Positions 49,729-61,659 of a DNA stretch of 64,000 nucleotides are shown here, in pieces. The notes under the pieces are model-generated. The model saw only the letters and a list, made by a program, of their open reading frames with translations. It made no database searches and was not told the DNA's origin. The DNA lies in NCBI GenBank assembly GCA_014058105.1, contig JACGCM010001245.1, forward strand, positions 2,046,001 through 2,110,000, in the 5' to 3' direction. The translations under genes and the position numbers were made by a program. The stretch comes from Kingdonia uniflora. Lineage: Eukaryota > Streptophyta > Magnoliopsida > Ranunculales > Circaeasteraceae. Every line of letters starts with the position of its first letter. Position 1 is the stretch's first letter.

Positions 49729-50480
49729 CTATGTTACTTGAAAGTAAATTGGGTACGGGAAATGATACGAGAAATGGAAGTGAGAAACGTCCATTATTTT
49801 TTAAGCATGATTCAGGAAACGGGAAACGTATGTGACAATTGAAGTGAAATGTAATACGAATGGGAAACAAATATGAAGCATAAGAAAAAAAGCAAAATGG
49901 GAAACGAGTAAGAAGTGTAAAATTAAGTAAATGAGAAACGAGTATGAAGCATAAGAAATAAAGCAAAATGGGAAATGAGTAAGAACCCTAAAAATAAGCA
50001 AAATATGATACAATTTGGCAGTAGGGAGATGAAGGTATATGCAAAGACAATACTTGTTAATGTAGTAAGGAGGAAGAAATTCCTAAAGGTTAAGTATGAT
50101 TACTTGCTTCTTTTCTTAGCTAGATTTCACTATAAAGTGGTATACATAGGTTTGTGTATATTTTAGCCTTTGTGAGTATAAGAACATCCAATTACATACA
50201 TTATCATTTCACAATCCCTTCAATTACGAATTGCAAAATTTTCAAATCGAATCAAAAATCGCTTCGATATACGAATCACGCGAATAAAAAATTGAATCAA
50301 CAACGATTCCCAAACCAACTCATAATGCGAATCACAGTCAAATCGAAACATGAATCACAAACGTTTCCCTGACGTTTTCCCTTCGTTTCCCGAATTTGGG
50401 GAATTCAAATGGCACCCATTTCCCAGACGGGTTTCCCAGGAATGTGTAAAAGGAGGGGAAATGTATTTCCCCATAACATA
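49729..50480. mobile_element. MULE-like non-autonomous element, 752 bp
   Basis: It is flanked by the 9-bp direct repeat GATCTAAAT (49,720-49,728 and 50,481-50,489), the length typical of Mutator-type insertions. The left end CTATGTTACTTGAAAG and the complement of the right end TATGTTATGGGGAAAT share their start. The interior is full of gggaaacg and cgtttccc in opposite orientation, so subterminal parts can pair. No transposase coding is visible. CTATGTT ends are common in eudicot elements of this kind. Confidence 0.7.
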
Positions 50481-50489
50481 GATCTAAAT

Positions 50490-50984
50490 GTGAATAGAAA
50501 CCTTGATGATAAATTCTAGATGACTATTTGATTAAGTGCAAAATTGTTTGATTAAATGGCATATGACTTTTAGGGTACTGCATTTCATAAAATGAATTAT
50601 TAAACTTTTGAAATTCAATCTTTAACCTGATATGCATCCAAAAGTTTATGAAACTTGCTTTGATACTTGATCACCAGCCACTTCGGGGATCTAGTTTCAA
50701 CTAATCTTATTATTGAGGGTACGCTAACATCTTTCTTGAGTAGGTTATTCATCCTTAGAACCTGCAAAATTGAGTTCCTGGGTATTATAATTTACCACAT
50801 ATGAGTTACGACATTTGCACATCTTGGTAAAAGTCTTTAAAGAGTTTTATTCAGAGCATTCCTCAAGGGCCTCAATGTTATATCAGCGTATATAGCTTGG
50901 TAATACATGGATATTTAAATTTTAATCAAGTTGGTGTTCTTCTCATAAATAAGAATGATAGTAGTAGTGAAGAAAGCTATATAA
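50490..50984. other. Non-coding stretch upstream of the LINE fragment
   Basis: There is no coding signal I can support. It may be worn LINE sequence upstream of the RT palm, but I cannot read motifs. Confidence 0.35.
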
Positions 50985-51488
50985 TACTTTGAAGGCAAGA
51001 GATGGTTAAGACAAGGATATCCCATGTGAGTGAATGGGGATCCTGAAGGTTACTTTGAAGACAAGAGAGGATTGAGACAAGGAGATCCCATTTCTCCTTA
51101 TTTGTTTGTGATGGTTATGGAAAGCAAGGGGCTTATTCTAGAAGCTAGAGTCTAAGATACTTGTGTTACACCACAATATTGATGTGCTAGGCCTTTCCTC
51201 ACTCATCTTGTATTTGTAGATGACTTATTGGTTTTCTTCAATAGAGACTTGATTTATGCTTCCTTTATGCACTCTTTTATCCAATTGTTTTCTTCTCTTA
51301 CTGAACTAGAAGCTAATTATGATAATTCTATTGTGTACTTCTCTGATGTTGATTGTGAAACTAGTGAAATGATTTTCTTAGGGTTGGGGTTCTATGAGGA
51401 GATGTTGCTGCTCAAGTTCCTGGGACTTCCTCTTATTTTTACAAGACTAATTGCAAAGGATTGGAATCCACTACAAGAAAAATGTTAA
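50985..51488 (+). pseudogene. LINE (L1-type) reverse transcriptase fragment
   Basis: The frame from 51,048 reads [20 protein letters not shown], a LINE RT palm motif, then HLVFVDDLLVFFNRDL (the catalytic region, family A-D-D changed to V-D-D), ELEANYDNSIVYFSDV and FLGLPLIFTRL. It ends at 51,488 in DWNPLQEKC. Two stops lie at about 51,150-51,180. A 41-bp stretch is present twice, at 50,985-51,025 and 51,051-51,091. The 5' part and the rest of ORF2 are missing. Confidence 0.85.
51470..51483 (+). mobile_element. Possible CACTA transposon end
   Basis: CACTACAAGAAAAA is the classic terminus of plant CACTA elements. It is followed by gccacaac and gccacag, which resemble subterminal repeats. The LINE frame can also be read through these bases as PLQEK, so the match may be chance. 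No opposite end (TTTTTCTTGTAGTG) is visible downstream. Confidence 0.35.
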
Positions 51489-51489
51489 T

Positions 51490-52679
51490 TTGCCACAACT
51501 GTTTTTAAGTTTAGCCACAGAATTTGGGTTTAGTTAAATAAGCATAGACTTTATCCATAGCAATTCGAAAAAGATCTGCAGAATTTCTCATCACTCTTCA
51601 AATTAAGCTTCTTAGCATTTGTATCAAATCGAGAATTTTTTCCCCAAATATTTATCCTTCTCAGCTTTAGCATTACCCTTTTTGCCTAAATCCCCTTCAC
51701 TCCTCAAAATTAAGCCTTTATTACTCCCAAAACCAAGTTTCTAATGTCGCTTCATTAATTTATCATCGAGAATCAGATCATATCGCAGGATTTACTCCCA
51801 TTTTAGGGTTTCCAGAAGTTCATCTCAAATTTTTCATAAGACCTAAGAATTGCACGGTAAATTGAATAACGATGGGTACTCATAATTATCTGTTAGTTAT
51901 CCCTCTCTCTCTCTCTCTCTTGAATTTCATATTTTGCATTTGTTCTTGTGGGCTGATATTGATGGATGGATTGAGGTATCTGCAAAGAACAAGAGTATTG
52001 AGAAAGAGTAGGAAGATCTGAGCAGTCGCCATGGCTACAGGGCATATGCACTTGCTATTGTTGTTATGCAAAGGAAGAACACTGTGAGTAGTTACTAATC
52101 ACTCTTTTTACAACTTTCCTGCACAATTCTAGCAACAGTTCTATGTGTTTAATATTTTTCATTAATGGGGTTTGTTTATATTTGATAGATCATAGATGCA
52201 TATATCTGTTTGGTATCACAGTTAGTTCAATTTTAAACTGTTATTTTCTCTTACTTATTTTGGATTTCTATTTTGATTGAAATGGGTATTTTTTAGGAGT
52301 TGTCAAATTTAGAGAATCTCTGCATATACAGGATAGCCATATTGATGATAAATAGAAAAATGGTATATATAATACAAAGCTTATGATCATATTTATGACT
52401 CTCGGGTTTTGAGGTATGTGTAAGTAGAAGAAATCAGAGTTAGATTGAACCGTAATAATGGGATTCCATGATAAGCAATACCCAGATGTTGGTGTCATAC
52501 CATGTCGAATTGTCTTTTATAGATCTTAAAATGTTGAGATGAAGGAAAAGTCTGAAAAAAAATATTTCATGGGAATTTAGATGGCACCCTTTCAGGTTAA
52601 AAGAATTCATCGTGAAAAGACAATAGAAGGCGCAACTCTTAAGATTAAAGGCACAAAGAAGTCGAGCAAAAAGTGATAC
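51490..52679. other. Non-coding stretch with CT microsatellite
   Basis: The (CT)n run is at 51,903-51,920. On the plus strand, 51,600-52,090 looks like a plant 5' leader (tttagggttt, CT run) with a short frame MATGHMHLLLLLCKG at 52,030-52,076 followed by gtgagt. No further exon is convincing. No kinase domain is found here, which matters for the neighbouring kinase fragment. Confidence 0.35.
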
Positions 52680-54075
52680 ATCTTTTCCATGGGTTGAATG
52701 AGATCTATCGTCAACATCATCCTTAAAAAGGAAGTTCTACTTTAGTGTTTCGTTCATTGCTCGGACCGCCCTTGCGATATCATCGCTAATCTCTAGAGTA
52801 ATGCTCATACTTCATCTTCTTAATCTGTGACTTTCTGGAGTTGATGCTCCATCTGGCCATGATGCAACCATTCCTTCTGGATATTCTCTAACTGAATGCC
52901 TATACCACTAAGCATTGAACATCCACGTGCTCGAAAAAAAGGATGTTATGGGCTTGAACTACCAGTCTGTTGTTCAGCAATGGCCTTTCTCCTGGTACGG
53001 CGCCAGAATACATTTGTAATGTTGGATTTAGTATGTTTTGAACTAACATTTCCCTCAACAGAACTTTCTAATCTCAACATTATATTATGCAGCGGAGGGT
53101 CGGAAAGAATTGATGGTGCTTCGAGTTTCTACTTGTATAATGACTTAAGGGTCTCGTCATGCTCAGAACTATCCATATCCACTCTATCTAAAACACTGGA
53201 TAATGGACTATTTGGTTCAAGGGGTAAATCACAGGAGTCATTCTCTGCGGAGTCACTCTCCCCCAAAACAAAAATACGAGACATAAAAATTACCTTGCTT
53301 GAACAAGGAACTAGTTTACCTGGGAACTTCATAAGATCGACCATTAATACCACAGAGTTCAAGGCAACTATCACTGATATATGCTTATATGAGTCTGCAA
53401 GTCCTATACCACCATCACTAGGTAGACCCACCACAAGTCTGCTCTTAAGACCAACAGTATCTGCAAGAACTTTGATTATGATTCTTTGATAGCGGCATGA
53501 ACCATGCTTTATTTACCCCAATAGCTTGGCACCACGATTCTCTGACCCATTAGAGTTTTCATCTAGTGCAGCTTTTGCTGGATTTGATTCTAAAGTTGTC
53601 CACTTGTAAACAGCATAAACCAATGCAGCAATCTTTTCTATTATATCAGCTAGATTGGAACTCAATCCTTTCATCAATGCTACAATTAATTGTTGTAACA
53701 TGGAAAGTTTCTTATCCTTATCTGTAACTATAAGAATAATGTTTACTTTAAGACCATCCATTCCAAAAGCATAAAGCTCATCCAGAGAAGGAATTTTATA
53801 ATAAAAAAACTCCTTCAGTTTTTTTTTCTAAATGACAGAATAAAAACCAAAACCATTGGGAATTCGTCCAGAAAAAATCCCAGTAGTACATAGAACTTGT
53901 GATATTGTCTGAGTCATTTGCTTAACATCTTACATGGACTCTATTCTACTCAAAGTTTCTTATTGATCAAGAGAAACAAGAGAAACAAACCGTAGTTTTT
54001 CCATAAATCCTGAAGGCCACCAAGTAGCATCAAAAGGCCCTCGCTCCATTGGGCCTGCATTTTCTTGTGTCTCCA
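52680..54075 (-). pseudogene. Fragment of an EDR1-domain Raf-like MAPKKK gene
   Basis: Read on the minus strand from 54,075: METQENAGPMERGPFDATWW and FMEKLRFVSLVS, then IPSLDELYAFG, KDKKLSMLQQLIVALMKGL (53,513-53,780), SENRGAKLLG, a stop, IKHGSC, VLADTVGLKSRLVVGLPSDG, DSYKHISVIVALNSV and VDLMKFPGKLVPCS (53,280-53,440), then SDSAENDSC, PLEPNSPL, VFWRRTRRKAIAEQ and, at about 52,742-52,805, ISDDIARAVRAMNETLK. I recognise this as the EDR1-type regulatory region and linker of plant Raf-like MAPKKKs. The C-terminal kinase domain is absent. There are at least five stops or shifts. I see no intron across 1.3 kb, so it may be a retrocopy or a captured piece. Gene family certain, exact member not. Confidence 0.8.
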
Positions 54076-54164
54076 TCTATTTGAAGTTTTGAAATATAAT
54101 ACCATTTCGCATCAGTTCTCATCAATAAAAGAAATTTTGAATATAGAAGCAATTCTTAAACGAC

Positions 54165-54290
54165 ATAAAATGGCTCTATGAACTTCTTGTATTACTTCCT
54201 TGATCTAAAGATCGCATAAACTGAAATAAAGGATTAATTTCTTCTCCCGGATGGGAATCTTCTCCATATACATAATGGCAGACTGTAGAT
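54165..54290 (-). other. Possible upstream exon of the MAPKKK fragment
   Basis: A minus-strand frame reads VYGEDSHPGEEINPLFQF and MRSLDQGSN, then degenerates. It may be an upstream exon separated by a short intron that ends tag before 54,075, or unrelated sequence. I cannot confirm homology. Confidence 0.3.
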
Positions 54291-55198
54291 CCAAGTATTT
54301 GAATTCATTCAAATCATCGATGAAAGATTCATACTAATTCGGTGAGTAACATTTGAATAAAAGTGAAGTAAAACTCAAATCAACGAAGATAACATTAGAG
54401 AGAGAGAGAGAGAGAGAGTTCATCATTTTTATTTTGTTGTCATTTTGTATATTTTGAAAGTATGAGCGAGCTTAGCCAGCCAATAAATTAATGGTAGATT
54501 CACACCAAACAACATGGAATCCATGGCTGGAAAATGTATGTCAAGCCTGGGGCTCTCACTTCTCAGCTTAGGGATTGCAATTCCATCACTAAGAACAGAC
54601 TTTTGCTCTTCGATTTAGCAATTCATCACACCCTTGTGCTCTTACCCAATTTGGATTCTACACAAAAACCACTCTGACTGGTTAAATTGCTTATAACACT
54701 AAATATAGATCATCGGGTTTCAGAGTTGCCGCTGCTTGGGTCTCTTCCCATGGACCTTATGGTATTTCCTCTCTCCTTTTCCTCCTGTTGTAATATATTT
54801 ATCTATCATATGTTGTACTTTGATGCTACTTAAGTTGCTGACTTTGATTTCTTGCTTATGTCTCTTTAATTGGATCGTCAAATCTTTAGGTTAAGATTCT
54901 TTATCACTTGCATCACGACCAACTAAGACCTGTTTTTTATGTTTTTAAAAAACTCAAAAAAATTGTAAGTCCCATTTTCTCTAATCTCGTATGCTTATTT
55001 TCTTTAATCCCCTGGAATTTGAATAATGATACGTACACTTGATTAACCAGGTTATACTTGTTAGGTAATTTAACTTCAACTACACAACCCCAAATCAGAC
55101 CAGACATAAGATGCTGAGAACTAAAACACCTCTTCCAACATAACATTGGCATTTTATAAGGTTAGTCTTATAAATGTAAGAATAATATTAATTACTTC
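54291..55198. other. Non-coding stretch before element C
   Basis: A (GA)n run lies at 54,396-54,418. Otherwise there are short frames without recognisable motifs. It ends with attacttc, directly before the LTR of C. Confidence 0.4.
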
Positions 55199-55815
55199 TG
55201 TAGGGGCCTATCCCTCGATCTTACCTAAATCGAGCTGTATCCAGTTCAAGTTACCTCCATGTTAAACTCATGCATTCTCCACATGACTTCTCCAGTCAAC
55301 ATTCCTACATACTCCACGAAGTGATAAAAAATGTGGGTCGAGCTAAAACCAAAAAAACTAAACAAGTCAAAGCCACTTGTCTCTCTCAAACTCAGAAGTT
55401 ACTTAGTCAACAGCCACTAACCATATTGTTCCGAGAACGTGCTCCAACACGATGAAAAACTGTGGAAAAAGCTTATATAAAGAAAAAGTTCTAGAATATA
55501 CAAGGACCAGAAAATTATAGGAGAAATCACAAGGAAAACTATATTTTCTAGATTCTCAGAAATCTTAAACTTCTTATTCACAAGATCAAACATTTCTAAG
55601 TCTAGGAATCACTTGAAATAATGTATTATCCTTAACCAATAAACGTCACTATTACCAAAATCCTCAACCCGAGGTCGTGGTTTTTAAGTTATTCATAGGT
55701 TTTCCACGCTAAACACCTGTGTTATTTCTTGCTTCTAATTAGATTTTATCACAGATATATTAGTGTAAGAGCTAATTTCAGGCCATATCCGAGCACACAG
55801 AATTATGCCATTACA
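55199..55815 (+). repeat. LTR4 (Tat LTR, subtype beta), 617 bp
   Basis: It begins TGTAGGGGCCTATCCCTC, ends TGCCATTACA, and has a TATA region gcttatataaag at about 55,470. It is closer to LTR3 than to LTR1 or LTR2 throughout. Confidence 0.92.
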
Positions 55816-55817
55816 TT

Positions 55818-55835
55818 TGGCGACGTCTGCAGGAA
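55818..55835 (+). other. Primer-binding site of element C
   Basis: TGGCGACGTCTGCAGGAA starts two bases after LTR4. It differs at three positions from the G2 site. Confidence 0.82.
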
Positions 55836-55839
55836 AGAA

Positions 55840-57300
55840 ATCCTTTCTACGATATCCTAAGGCATTCAATCACTCTACTACAAATTTTAATCATGGTCAC
55901 ATCCAGGCGACCAGCTACCAGAATCCAACTCGATCCTTCAGTTGAATCGGAATAACTTATAGAGCTATGGGTGAATCTCAACAATGAAACTGAGAAACAC
56001 AATGAGCTCGAATGTCAATTAACTCTCGACCGAGAACTCCATGAGAAGGAGCTCGACGCCGAACGACAAGCTCGCTTGACAGTACTCAAACGACATGAAG
56101 ATCAAATGACAACAACGCATACTATCTTGTAAGCTCTGTAGAACACTCAGCAGCCTCCTCCAATATGAGATCATTATCAGGTGCCAGAAGCCTCTCAGGT
56201 CTCTAGACGAGAAAGATTGGGACCTCAAGAAGCCACCAGCAAAGATATTTCTAGAAATATTTAGAATGAACCTCCACATTCCATTCATTTGGGGGGAGAG
56301 GTCCAGTCTAAAATTAGCCGAGGTCACTGATGTTCCATACGTCAAGAAGATGAATAGAGACCTCAGCCTTGAGTTCCAGTACGAGATCGTTTGAGTGAAG
56401 GTACCAGTACTCATAATACAAAACCTCCTCGTCAAGTCACTTAACCGACCCGTCACTATGTCACACGAGAGCATAAGAACCAGTGTATTAAGGAGGTGAT
56501 CGAAGCACAAGTTCTGGGCACTACCGACGATCTTACAAAGTTACAAAGAAGTCCAATTGCCAAAGAACTATTGGATATGGATATTCTAAAAGGTTTTCAT
56601 ACTTCGAAAATTTGTAAATACAAGGGTATCGATCCAAAGGAGAACATTCAGCAATACCGTGATTCATTGGGGTTATATTATAATCACAACCACATTATCT
56701 ATTGTCTGTTCGTCACAAGTTTGCAGAAGGAACCGCTCCGATGGTTTCACTATCTACCAGAAGACTCCATATATACATTCAACCTGATACAGAAATAATT
56801 CATTATGACGTATGCTCACAACAGAGACAAAGAAAAAAAATTATATTCTCTTATCAGTCTTAAACAATCGTACGAAGAGAAGCTTGAGGCATTTCTAAAG
56901 AAGTTCTTGGAGCTTGCATGTAAAGTGGACAATCTCGATCAAAAAAAAGTTGTTTCTGCTTTTACCAACGGGCTCTAACTCGACTGCAAAGCAAAAGAGC
57001 ACCTCTTCCTCAATAAACCTACGACCTTAGAGGATATGATCACCAAGGTAAATTGTTACGTCGACCTAAAAAGGATGATGTCTGAAAGACATAAATCTAC
57101 TAAATCCGTATAAGCCATGAAAGGTTCATCTACAGATCGAAATGTTGAACTGAAGGAGGATCAAGGTGACCAGAAGCGTGCCAAGGGAAACACCGGTAAC
57201 CCTCAGAAAGGTGGATCACAAGTCAAACCCGTCCTCCTAAAAATGAATGTTTGAATCTCCATAATTTTTTTAATCCTCTTAAAGGATAAACTCTACCGTC
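55840..57300 (+). pseudogene. gag of element C, decayed
   Basis: The open block 56,496-56,798 reads GFHTSKICKYKGIDPKEN, QQYRDSLGLYY, LRWFHYLPEDSIYTF. After one stop it continues as LISLKQSYEEKLEAFLKKFL and CKVDNLD up to KSTKSV at about 57,110. It is a gypsy capsid, the same protein as in A, and less damaged. The C-terminal nucleocapsid part shows no intact zinc knuckle. The N-terminal 600 bp contain many stops. Confidence 0.8.
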
Positions 57301-57399
57301 TATCCCAACCATTGGAGCCAATCGAGAGCTGACTGTACTAAATAAATCACAAGGTAAGCCATCATTCTACTGACTATTGTTATACTTTACAGAGGTTAC

Positions 57400-58190
57400 T
57401 CGAGTACATTTTCAAGGAGGGATGGATGTTTGAATATATTATCGACCTGGAATCATACAAGGATGTCAGCTATAAGAAGCAGCTTAAAGTAATCCAGGTC
57501 GAAGATCAACCTTAAGAGAAGCATTACTACCATATGTACCACATCAACATGATCGAGATCAATCAAATCACCAACTCTAATAGATTCAAGTACTGGAGGT
57601 TGTCCGAATGCTGCGATTTCACACCTCAAGATAAAGAAACCAAACTTCTTCCTGAGTTGCGCAATCGTCGACTCGGGATATTATTTAAATATTATGATAC
57701 TAGCCATGTCAAATTTCCACATCATAATGTCCATACAAAATGTCAAATTTCCACATCATGATGCATTAGTCATAATGTTCAAGATAAAGAAGTTTGTCAT
57801 CTACACGATGATGATCGATACTAGTAACGGTATTGAGATTCTCTTTCAGAGCACTACCAACCAAATGGGTTTAGCCAATCAAGTTATTCAAAGTGACATC
57901 GATATCAGTGGATTCAATGGTTCTAAAGAAGAGCGAGTAGGGAAGATCATTTTACCTATTACTGCAAGACCAGCCACAATCGACGTCATCTTCTATGTGA
58001 TCAACACCAAATCTCGTTATCTCGAGATTATGGGCCGTTGCTGGATTCATAATATGGAAGCAATTGTTTTCACCTATCATCAAGCACTCTGCTTCAAACA
58101 AAATGATGATATTTATGAGATTAGGCGTAGTCAAAATCTTTCTCGAGCATGCAAAAATACCATCTCTAACTCTCTGCAATTCTAGATACC
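57400..58190 (+). pseudogene. Protease region of element C, decayed
   Basis: The open block 57,694-58,185 reads MMIDTSNGIEILFQST (catalytic DTG changed to DTS), NQVIQSDIDISGFNGSKEE, ILPITARPATIDVIFYVI, YLEIMGRCWIHNMEAIVFTY and an end RRSQNLSRA. These are the substrate flap and C-terminal motifs of Tat proteases. A 30-bp direct duplication (gtcaaatttccacatcat twice at 57,707-57,760) sits just upstream of the active site. Confidence 0.8.
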
Positions 58191-58199
58191 TCTGGCAAA

Positions 58200-59640
58200 T
58201 ATACTACAGAGTAATTACAGCAAGCTGACCACCCCAATGATCATCCTTGCACGGAGGAGCCTACTGAATACATCAACATTGATGGACCTAACAGAGGTAC
58301 TTTCATCGGTACTAAGCTGATACAACATGAAAAAGACGCTCTCATTCAGTTCTTACGACTGATTCGAGAAGTTTTTACGTGGTCTTTCGAAGAGATGCCT
58401 GGGGTCGATCCGACCAAGGCATATTATAAATTGGCCATCAACGCCAACGCCGTGGTAGTCCAACAGAATTAGCGACACCTATCACCAAAAATTTGAGATG
58501 AAGTTAACATAGAGATCGAGAAATTGATCAAGGTGGGATTCATTCGAGAAGCTAAGTATCCAGATTGGATATCAGCCATCGTCGTTGTCCCAAAGAAGAA
58601 TGGAAAAGTCCGAGTTTGTGTAAATTTCACAGATCTCAACAAACTTACTCCAAAGAATAGTTTCCCATATCCTAACATTCATCAGATCCTTGATTCCACA
58701 GCAGGTCATGAACTCCAATCTATGATGGACATTGCTTCGGGATATAATATGATTCCACTCTTGGATGAAGATCAAGAAAAGACCACTTTCATCACTGATA
58801 GAGGACTTTACTACTACAAAATCAAGCCCTTAGGACTCAAGAACGCGGGAACAACTTATCAATGAATGATTACTACTATGTTCATAACACATCTCAGGAA
58901 AGTCGTGGAAGTCTACATTGACGATCTCTTGTACAAGAGCGTACAGTCCATCAAACAAATTTTAGATCTTAACATAATACTCAACATTCTTTGATCTTAT
59001 AGGATGCGTCTCAATCCTAATAAGTATCAATTTGGAGTACATTTAGGTCAATTTCTAGGCCACCTCATCAGCAAGAAGGGGATTGAGACCGATCCAGATC
59101 AGATTCGGGCTCTCCTCGACATGCCATCTCTGAAAATGATGAAAGACATTCATAAACTTGTCGATAAGATTGCCGCTATCAACCGTTTTGTTTTGAAATC
59201 TTCTGACCGCTGTTATTTGCAATTCCTATTACTCCACGGTTACACCAAACGAGGAGGAGTTCAGCCAAATACTGAGGTTTAATGGACATCAGAATTTGAG
59301 GCAGCCTTTCAGAATCTCAACTTATTTTTGGGGAAGTCTTCTATCATAAGCACCCCAATAGATAATGAGGAACTGATTATCTACCTAGCAGTTACAGATA
59401 CTTCACTTAGCTCAGTTTTCATTCGACTTGAAAGAAAAATCGAGAAACCAGTCTACTTCATTAGCAAAACCCTCCAGCGGAAACGACGTACTCTAAAATT
59501 AATAAACTTCTTCTCAATCTTGTTTATTCTCCACACAAACTCAAGCACTACTTCCAAGCTCATTTAGTCAAAGTCATGGCAAACTACCCACTTCGGGAAG
59601 TTCAGTCTAAGAAAGAAAAATCAAGGAGAGTGCAACAATG
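58200..59640 (+). pseudogene. Reverse transcriptase and first RNase H of element C, decayed
   Basis: Motifs are in order: GFIREAKYPDWISAIVVVPK, VRVCVNFTDLNKLTPKNSF, MDIASGYNMIPL, TTFITDRGLYYYKIKPLGLK, one stop, the catalytic YIDDLL (about 58,915), FGVHLGQFLGHLISKKGIE, LDMPSLKMMKDIHKLV, then RNase H (LIIYLAVTDTSLSSVFI, KPVYFISKTL) to about 59,567. It is the least damaged RT of the three, with four to five stops. Confidence 0.88.
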
Positions 59641-59660
59641 GTCAGTCAGTTTGAGAGAAC

Positions 59661-60413
59661 ATGATATTAAGTTCAAACAACGTCATTCCAAATAAGGGTC
59701 GGGCCATCGCCGATTTCCTCGCGGATTTTCCAATGAAAGATCCCGAGTGGGAAGAACACGATCCTAACCTTTCAGAGGAAGCTACAAAAGATCCACCCCC
59801 CAAAACATTTGACGAGCGAGCTAAATGTGTTAGGAGGAAAGGGTTAAGACTTCTTATTGATGGATTAGCAGGACCCGTAAAGTCAGGAATTGGAATCGTA
59901 TTGATTATCCCTTCCAGCGACAGAATTGAGAAATCAATCTGCTTTGATTTTGAGGCCTTAAACAATGTCACCGAGTACAAAGCACTCATTCAGGGACTCG
60001 ATCTCGCACTCGAGCTTGGCATCCCCGAACTCTCAGTTTACACAGTTTCACTACTCATCATTCATTATTACTCCGAGCAATACAAGAAGAATGATAAGAT
60101 GATCGAATACGCAGCCCTCATTGCAGATAGGATGAGCAAGTTTATGCAAGCTACTCTTGATTATCTTCCTCGAGGAGAAAATAGACACGTTGATTCCTTG
60201 GCATATCTAGCTGGGGTCTTAGGTACAGAAGTTCAATATCTCCAGATCGAAGTGATTGAAACCCTTAACATTGATCGCATTTTTGAATGCATGATCAACA
60301 CTGGGGGCGATGAATGGGGAGACGACGACTGGCAAAAGCTTTTCTTAGTTTATCTCGGTATCAACAACAAATACGAAGGACAACTTCCAGCAGATCCGAA
60401 GGAGTACCAATAA
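59661..60413 (+). pseudogene. Second RNase H domain of element C, long open frame
   Basis: A 250-residue frame is open, the longest in the window: LADFPMKDPEWEEHDPNL, LLIDGLAGPVKSGIGIVLI, FEALNNVTEYKALIQGLDLA, LSVYTVSLLIIHYYSEQYKK and GENRHVDSLAYLAGVLG. The first Asp, Glu and last Asp are present, but the third catalytic Asp is Val. This is the archaeal-type RNase H specific to Tat elements. The open frame is a chance survival of part of pol, not a gene. Confidence 0.85.
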
Positions 60414-60419
60414 CTGATA

Positions 60420-61460
60420 AACAACTCAAAGCGCTACACCAATCTAAACAGTACCTTATACCACTGTTCAGTCATGGGGACTTACCTCAATATCCTCTCC
60501 AAATAGAAAGTGGACGAGATGCTCTGTGATTTACATGAAGGGACTTGTAGCTTGGTCGGTCACTGACAAATAGAGCCATTACACAAGAAGTATTCTGGCC
60601 TGGTATGCACAAGCAAGCTGAAGAGTACTCATGCAAATATAATGCATGCCAGCGACATGGAAAGATGATCCGCGCCCCTACGCTCGAACTCCATGCAAGC
60701 AAGGTGTTCTGGCCATTCAAATGATAGGCACTCGATCTTGTCGGAAAATTTCCTAATTCTCCAGGTAACCCCTGCCACCAACTCGTAGCTACCAATTATT
60801 TTACAAAATGGGTAGAAGCAGTTCTACTCTGTCGAACCAGAGAAGAAGAGGTCATCTCTTTTATATGGGAACACATCATCACTCAGTTTGGGTGTCCCTA
60901 CTTAATTTATATCGATAACGGGCCCAAATTAGTAGGAGAAAAAGTCACAGCTTTTCTCAACCAGTACAACATCATTCACTCACCATCCAATCCCTACTAC
61001 CCTCAAGGAAATGGCCAAGCCAAAATACCTAACATAAAGGGAATTGGGTTCGAGAACTTCTACATATCTTATGGGCATATTGTATCATACCATGTCAGTC
61101 GACAAGCTGTACACCCTTCCTACTTGCCTATGTCACCGAGGCCGTCATTCCCTCTAAATACCATCATCCAGTCAAAGATCACGAGCTAACTGACGAGGAA
61201 AATGAGTTTGAATTGGCTAACAACCTCAATTGGATCAATAAAACCAGGGAACTCACCTTCGCTAACCTAGGTCGATATTACCATATGCTGGCCAGTTCGT
61301 ACAACAAACAAGTCACAAGCCATACCTTCCAAATCAAAGATCTCGTCCTCAGAGAAATACCTCGGCCCTACAAAGTGCCTCATCCTGGGAAACTAGCAGA
61401 CAATTGGGAGGGTCCATTCCTTATCATAAGTCTCTCAGGCCCGTGATCATATTACCTCAT
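60420..61460 (+). pseudogene. Integrase of element C, decayed
   Basis: The zinc-binding region is damaged (a short deletion after EGTC near 60,550). The core reads YIDNGPKLVGEK at 60,910 and YYPQGNGQAKIPN at 61,000, with Lys in place of the catalytic Glu. About 50 bp right after it is missing relative to B. The C-terminal block 61,213-61,446 is open (LTFANLGRYYHMLASSYNKQ, IKDLVLREIPR, GKLADNWEGPF). Confidence 0.8.
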
Positions 61461-61659
61461 AACATAAGAGGGAGTCCACATTTTGAGTCCTCTGAACACT
61501 AGGTGACTGAAACGATACTATCGTTAAGTCCATCACTACTCCATTCTAGTTTCACCCCTTTTCATTCCAGAAAGTGAGATTTCCATCTTCATTCAAAGTA
61601 CATCCTTTTTCGAAATTCAATGAAATTTACAAGTTTCTCTCCCATACATATCCCTACTT

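Noticed and set aside
52896..53489. Plus-strand open frame of 197 residues
   Set aside because: It is the shadow of the minus-strand MAPKKK fragment, which carries the recognisable motifs.
55194..55200. ACTTC before LTR4 as target duplication partner of CTTCT after LTR3
   Set aside because: The five bases differ by one register, and LTR4 starts an element whose right end is outside the window. The shared CTTC is likely chance.
59661..60413. 250-residue open frame as an active gene
   Set aside because: It is the Tat RNase H part of pol with a lost catalytic Asp, flanked by broken frames.
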